Shown here piece by piece: positions 8,279 through 9,474 of a stretch of 9,474 nt of DNA (position 1 is the stretch's first letter; every line of letters starts with the position of its first letter). Location: contig CANQZZ010000048.1 in the NCBI GenBank assembly GCA_947628465.1, forward strand, positions 1 through 9,474. The letters run 5' to 3'. Source of the DNA: an uncultured Clostridia bacterium. Lineage in GTDB: Bacteria; Bacillota_A; Clostridia; TANB77; CAG-508. A model generated the notes under the pieces. The model was not told the origin of the DNA, did no database searches, and saw only the letters and a list, made by a program, of their open reading frames with translations. The translations under genes and the position numbers were made by a program.

Positions 8279-8307
8279 ATTATACCTTAAAATATATTAT
8301 ATGTCAA
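8279..8307 (-). promoter_or_regulatory. Consensus vegetative promoter of the coupling-protein operon
   Basis: The minus strand shows TTGACA (8307-8302), a 17-base spacer, and TATAAT (8284-8279). Both hexamers and the spacing match the primary sigma factor consensus exactly. Transcription should begin near 8272, giving a leader of about 55-60 bases before the 174-aa gene. No clear operator overlaps it, so expression may be strong and constitutive unless a repressor site is hidden in the leader. The 130-base gap 8215-8344 holds nothing else obvious, and no terminator for the J-domain gene was found there. Confidence 0.85.
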
Positions 8308-8344
8308 TATTTTAAACTAATTATGTGAACTTTTATTTTTACTG

Positions 8345-9257
8345 CTACACATTTCTTCTTGGATTAAAATCTGAAATAGCTTTTAATTTTTCAAACAGTT
8401 CTTTTTCATCTTCTGTTAACCTTTTTGGTACTACTGTTTTTATTTCTGCTATCAAATCTCCCCTACTTCCCATTCCATCCTTGTATCCTTTTTGTGGGAT
8501 TTTTATTTTTTCTCCACTTTGTATTCCTGGTGGAACATATAAAGAAATTGTATCATCTAATGATTCTACATTTACTCTCTTTCCTAGGGCTGCTTCCCAT
8601 GGTGTTAAGAATAAATCTGTTACAACATCATATCCTTGTAATTTAAATTTATTACTATTTTCTATGTTTATTTTTATAAACATATCTCCGTTTTTTCCGC
8701 CATTTTTTCCTTCTTTACCTTGTCCAAGTAATCTTACCTTCTCTCCATCTCTAATTCCTGAAGGTATTTTTACTAAAAAGTTTTTCATTTTTCCGATTAA
8801 CTGTTCTTAAAGAAATTTTTTTCTCTATTCCAAAATATGCATCTTCTATGCCTACATTTATTTCCGTTTCTATATTTTCACCTTTTATAGGATTTTTCTT
8901 TTTTGCATTTTTGGATTCTACTTGTCTATCTTCCTGAATTGGACTTCCAAAAAACATATTAAAGAAATCACTAAATACTGAATCTTTACCTCTTTTGCTT
9001 TCCTCATAAGCCTGTTTTGCCTGTTTTTTTCCTACATGATTATTCCACATTCTATCATATTTTCTTTTACTGCTAGAATTTGATAGTACTTTATATGCCT
9101 CATTAATATCCTTAAATCTTTCCTCAGCTAAAGAATCCATAGCATTTACATCTGGATGATATTTTTTTGCTTGCTCGCGGAAAGCTACTTTTACTTCATC
9201 ACTACTTACTTTATTACTTTCTAATCCTAATATTTTATAATAATCTTTAAAAATCAT
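8345..9257 (-). CDS. J-domain co-chaperone of DnaJ/CbpA type without zinc finger, interrupted by a +1 frameshift
   Basis: Two overlapping frames (9257-8751 and the frame containing 8788-8345) form one gene; skipping one base gives 303 residues. The N-terminal J domain (about 4-70) has YYKILGL, the catalytic HPD (34-36) and FKDINEAYKVLS. A linker with FSDFFNMFFG replaces the usual Gly/Phe region, and no CxxCxGxG zinc repeats are present, so this is a type II, CbpA-like J protein. The C-terminal substrate-binding domain follows: IEDAYFGIEKKISLRTVN, then GKMKNFLVKIPSGIRDGEKVRL, LTPWEAALGKRVNVESLD and IQSGEKIKIPQKG. Family role: delivers unfolded clients to DnaK and stimulates its ATPase. The frame breaks at CGG 8795-8793; unshifted, translation ends at 8753-8751 after 168 residues, losing most of the substrate-binding part. 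AAGGGG (9271-9266) supports the ATG at 9257. It has its own promoter and could be a pseudogene, a recoded gene or a base-call artefact. Confidence 0.87.
8793..8795 (-). other. +1 frameshift site at in-frame CGG in the J-domain gene
   Basis: The zero frame reads ACA GTT AAT CGG AAA and stops at 8753-8751. Skipping the C at 8795 gives AAT GGA AAA ATG, i.e. TVNGKMKNFLVKIPSGI, which matches the family pattern TV-D/N-G-K followed by VKIP-GI. The restored frame is open to 8345. Confidence 0.78.
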
Positions 9258-9265
9258 TTCAACAT

Positions 9266-9285
9266 CCCCTTACAAGATTTGTAAG
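9266..9285 (-). promoter_or_regulatory. Ribosome binding site and overlapping leader hairpin of the J-domain gene
   Basis: A perfect 7-bp inverted repeat with a 3-base loop (9285-9279 and 9275-9269 on the minus strand) runs into the Shine-Dalgarno AAGGGG (9271-9266). Its 3' arm contains the first bases of that site. The hairpin is short and AT-rich, so it should be only marginally stable. Inference: it could tune or temperature-gate translation. Confidence 0.5.
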
Positions 9286-9343
9286 CTAACTTTTGTATCT
9301 TTTTACCAACTATTAATATGTATTCAACTTAAAACTTTAGTGT

Positions 9344-9372
9344 ATTATACCATACAAATAGCTATTTGTGAA
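9344..9372 (-). promoter_or_regulatory. Promoter of the J-domain gene with an embedded 16-bp palindrome
   Basis: The minus strand shows TTCACA (9372-9367, five of six matches to the -35 consensus), a 17-base spacer, and TATAAT (9349-9344). Start of transcription should be near 9337, giving a leader of about 80 bases. A perfect palindrome, ACAAATAGCTATTTGT (9354-9369), fills most of the spacer and covers the -35 end, the placing expected of a repressor operator. It is not the HrcA site (CIRCE: TTAGCACTC, nine bases, GAGTGCTAA). Confidence 0.72.
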
Positions 9373-9474
9373 TACAAGTTTTTCAACTTTTTTCGTTTCC
9401 TTAATTTTATTTTTAAAAGCCACTTTTTATCCGTGTTGATTTTAGTTTTGTACAAAAAAATGTTAAAATAGTAG
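9373..9474. other. Non-coding region upstream of the J-domain promoter
   Basis: No gene, RNA or clear promoter is seen here. It holds a 12-bp palindrome TTTTGTACAAAA (9446-9457) and a weak 5-bp hairpin (AAAAG / CTTTT around 9415-9427). It may be the upstream region of a gene beyond the window. Confidence 0.35.

Noticed and set aside
8345..8788. J-protein C-terminal domain as a separate gene starting at the ATG at 8788
   Set aside because: The ATG is inside a conserved strand (GKMKNFLVKIP) and the same frame joins the N-terminal part by one skipped base. No good ribosome binding site precedes it.
6954..8795. CGG simply reassigned to another amino acid
   Set aside because: Reassignment alone would not repair the frame; both genes still need one base skipped. 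A changed or absent CGG tRNA could still be the cause of the shift.
9415..9427. Hairpin AAAAG/CTTTT as a terminator
   Set aside because: The stem is only 5 bp of mostly A-T pairs and no clear gene ends before it in the window.
9446..9457. Palindrome TTTTGTACAAAA as an operator of a divergent gene
   Set aside because: Short A/T-flanked palindromes arise readily in such AT-rich DNA, and no properly spaced promoter could be assigned around it within the window.

Overview
The window is very AT-rich DNA, with genes dominated by AAA, ATA, TTA, GAA and AGA codons, strong purine Shine-Dalgarno sites and intrinsic terminators. This fits a low-GC Firmicute, most likely a gut-type clostridium or relative. 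The species cannot be fixed from the sequence. No rRNA, tRNA, CRISPR array or insertion sequence was seen.

Left part (1-4800, + strand): the 3' end of a non-ribosomal peptide synthetase (adenylation, carrier protein, terminal thioester reductase) is followed, with no gap, by a seven-helix membrane sensor histidine kinase. The kinase Shine-Dalgarno lies inside the last NRPS codons and the stop and start codons abut, so the two should be translated together. The reductase predicts release of a peptide aldehyde or alcohol. The kinase may sense that product or a precursor, but no response regulator is in view. A bidirectional terminator (4762-4799) separates this unit from a convergent GNAT acetyltransferase gene (5332-4790, - strand).

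Right part (5395-9474, all - strand): an operon with a consensus promoter at 8307-8279 encodes an unrecognised 174-aa protein, an unrecognised 66-aa charged protein and a VirD4/TraG-type conjugative coupling ATPase, ending at a terminator (5395-5420). Upstream lies a dnaJ/cbpA-type co-chaperone gene with its own promoter, a perfect 16-bp palindrome within that promoter, and a small hairpin over its ribosome binding site.

The most striking observation is that both the coupling ATPase and the J-domain protein are broken by a +1 frameshift (one extra base). In each, the first codon at the break is CGG, and skipping the C restores a family-consistent glycine and the rest of the protein. By eye I find no other in-frame CGG in about 2,960 codons of this window. 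Explanations are an unassigned or starved CGG codon that triggers +1 frameshifting, ordinary inactivating mutations, or base-call errors. The coincidence of codon, direction and restored residue makes the first worth testing genome-wide.
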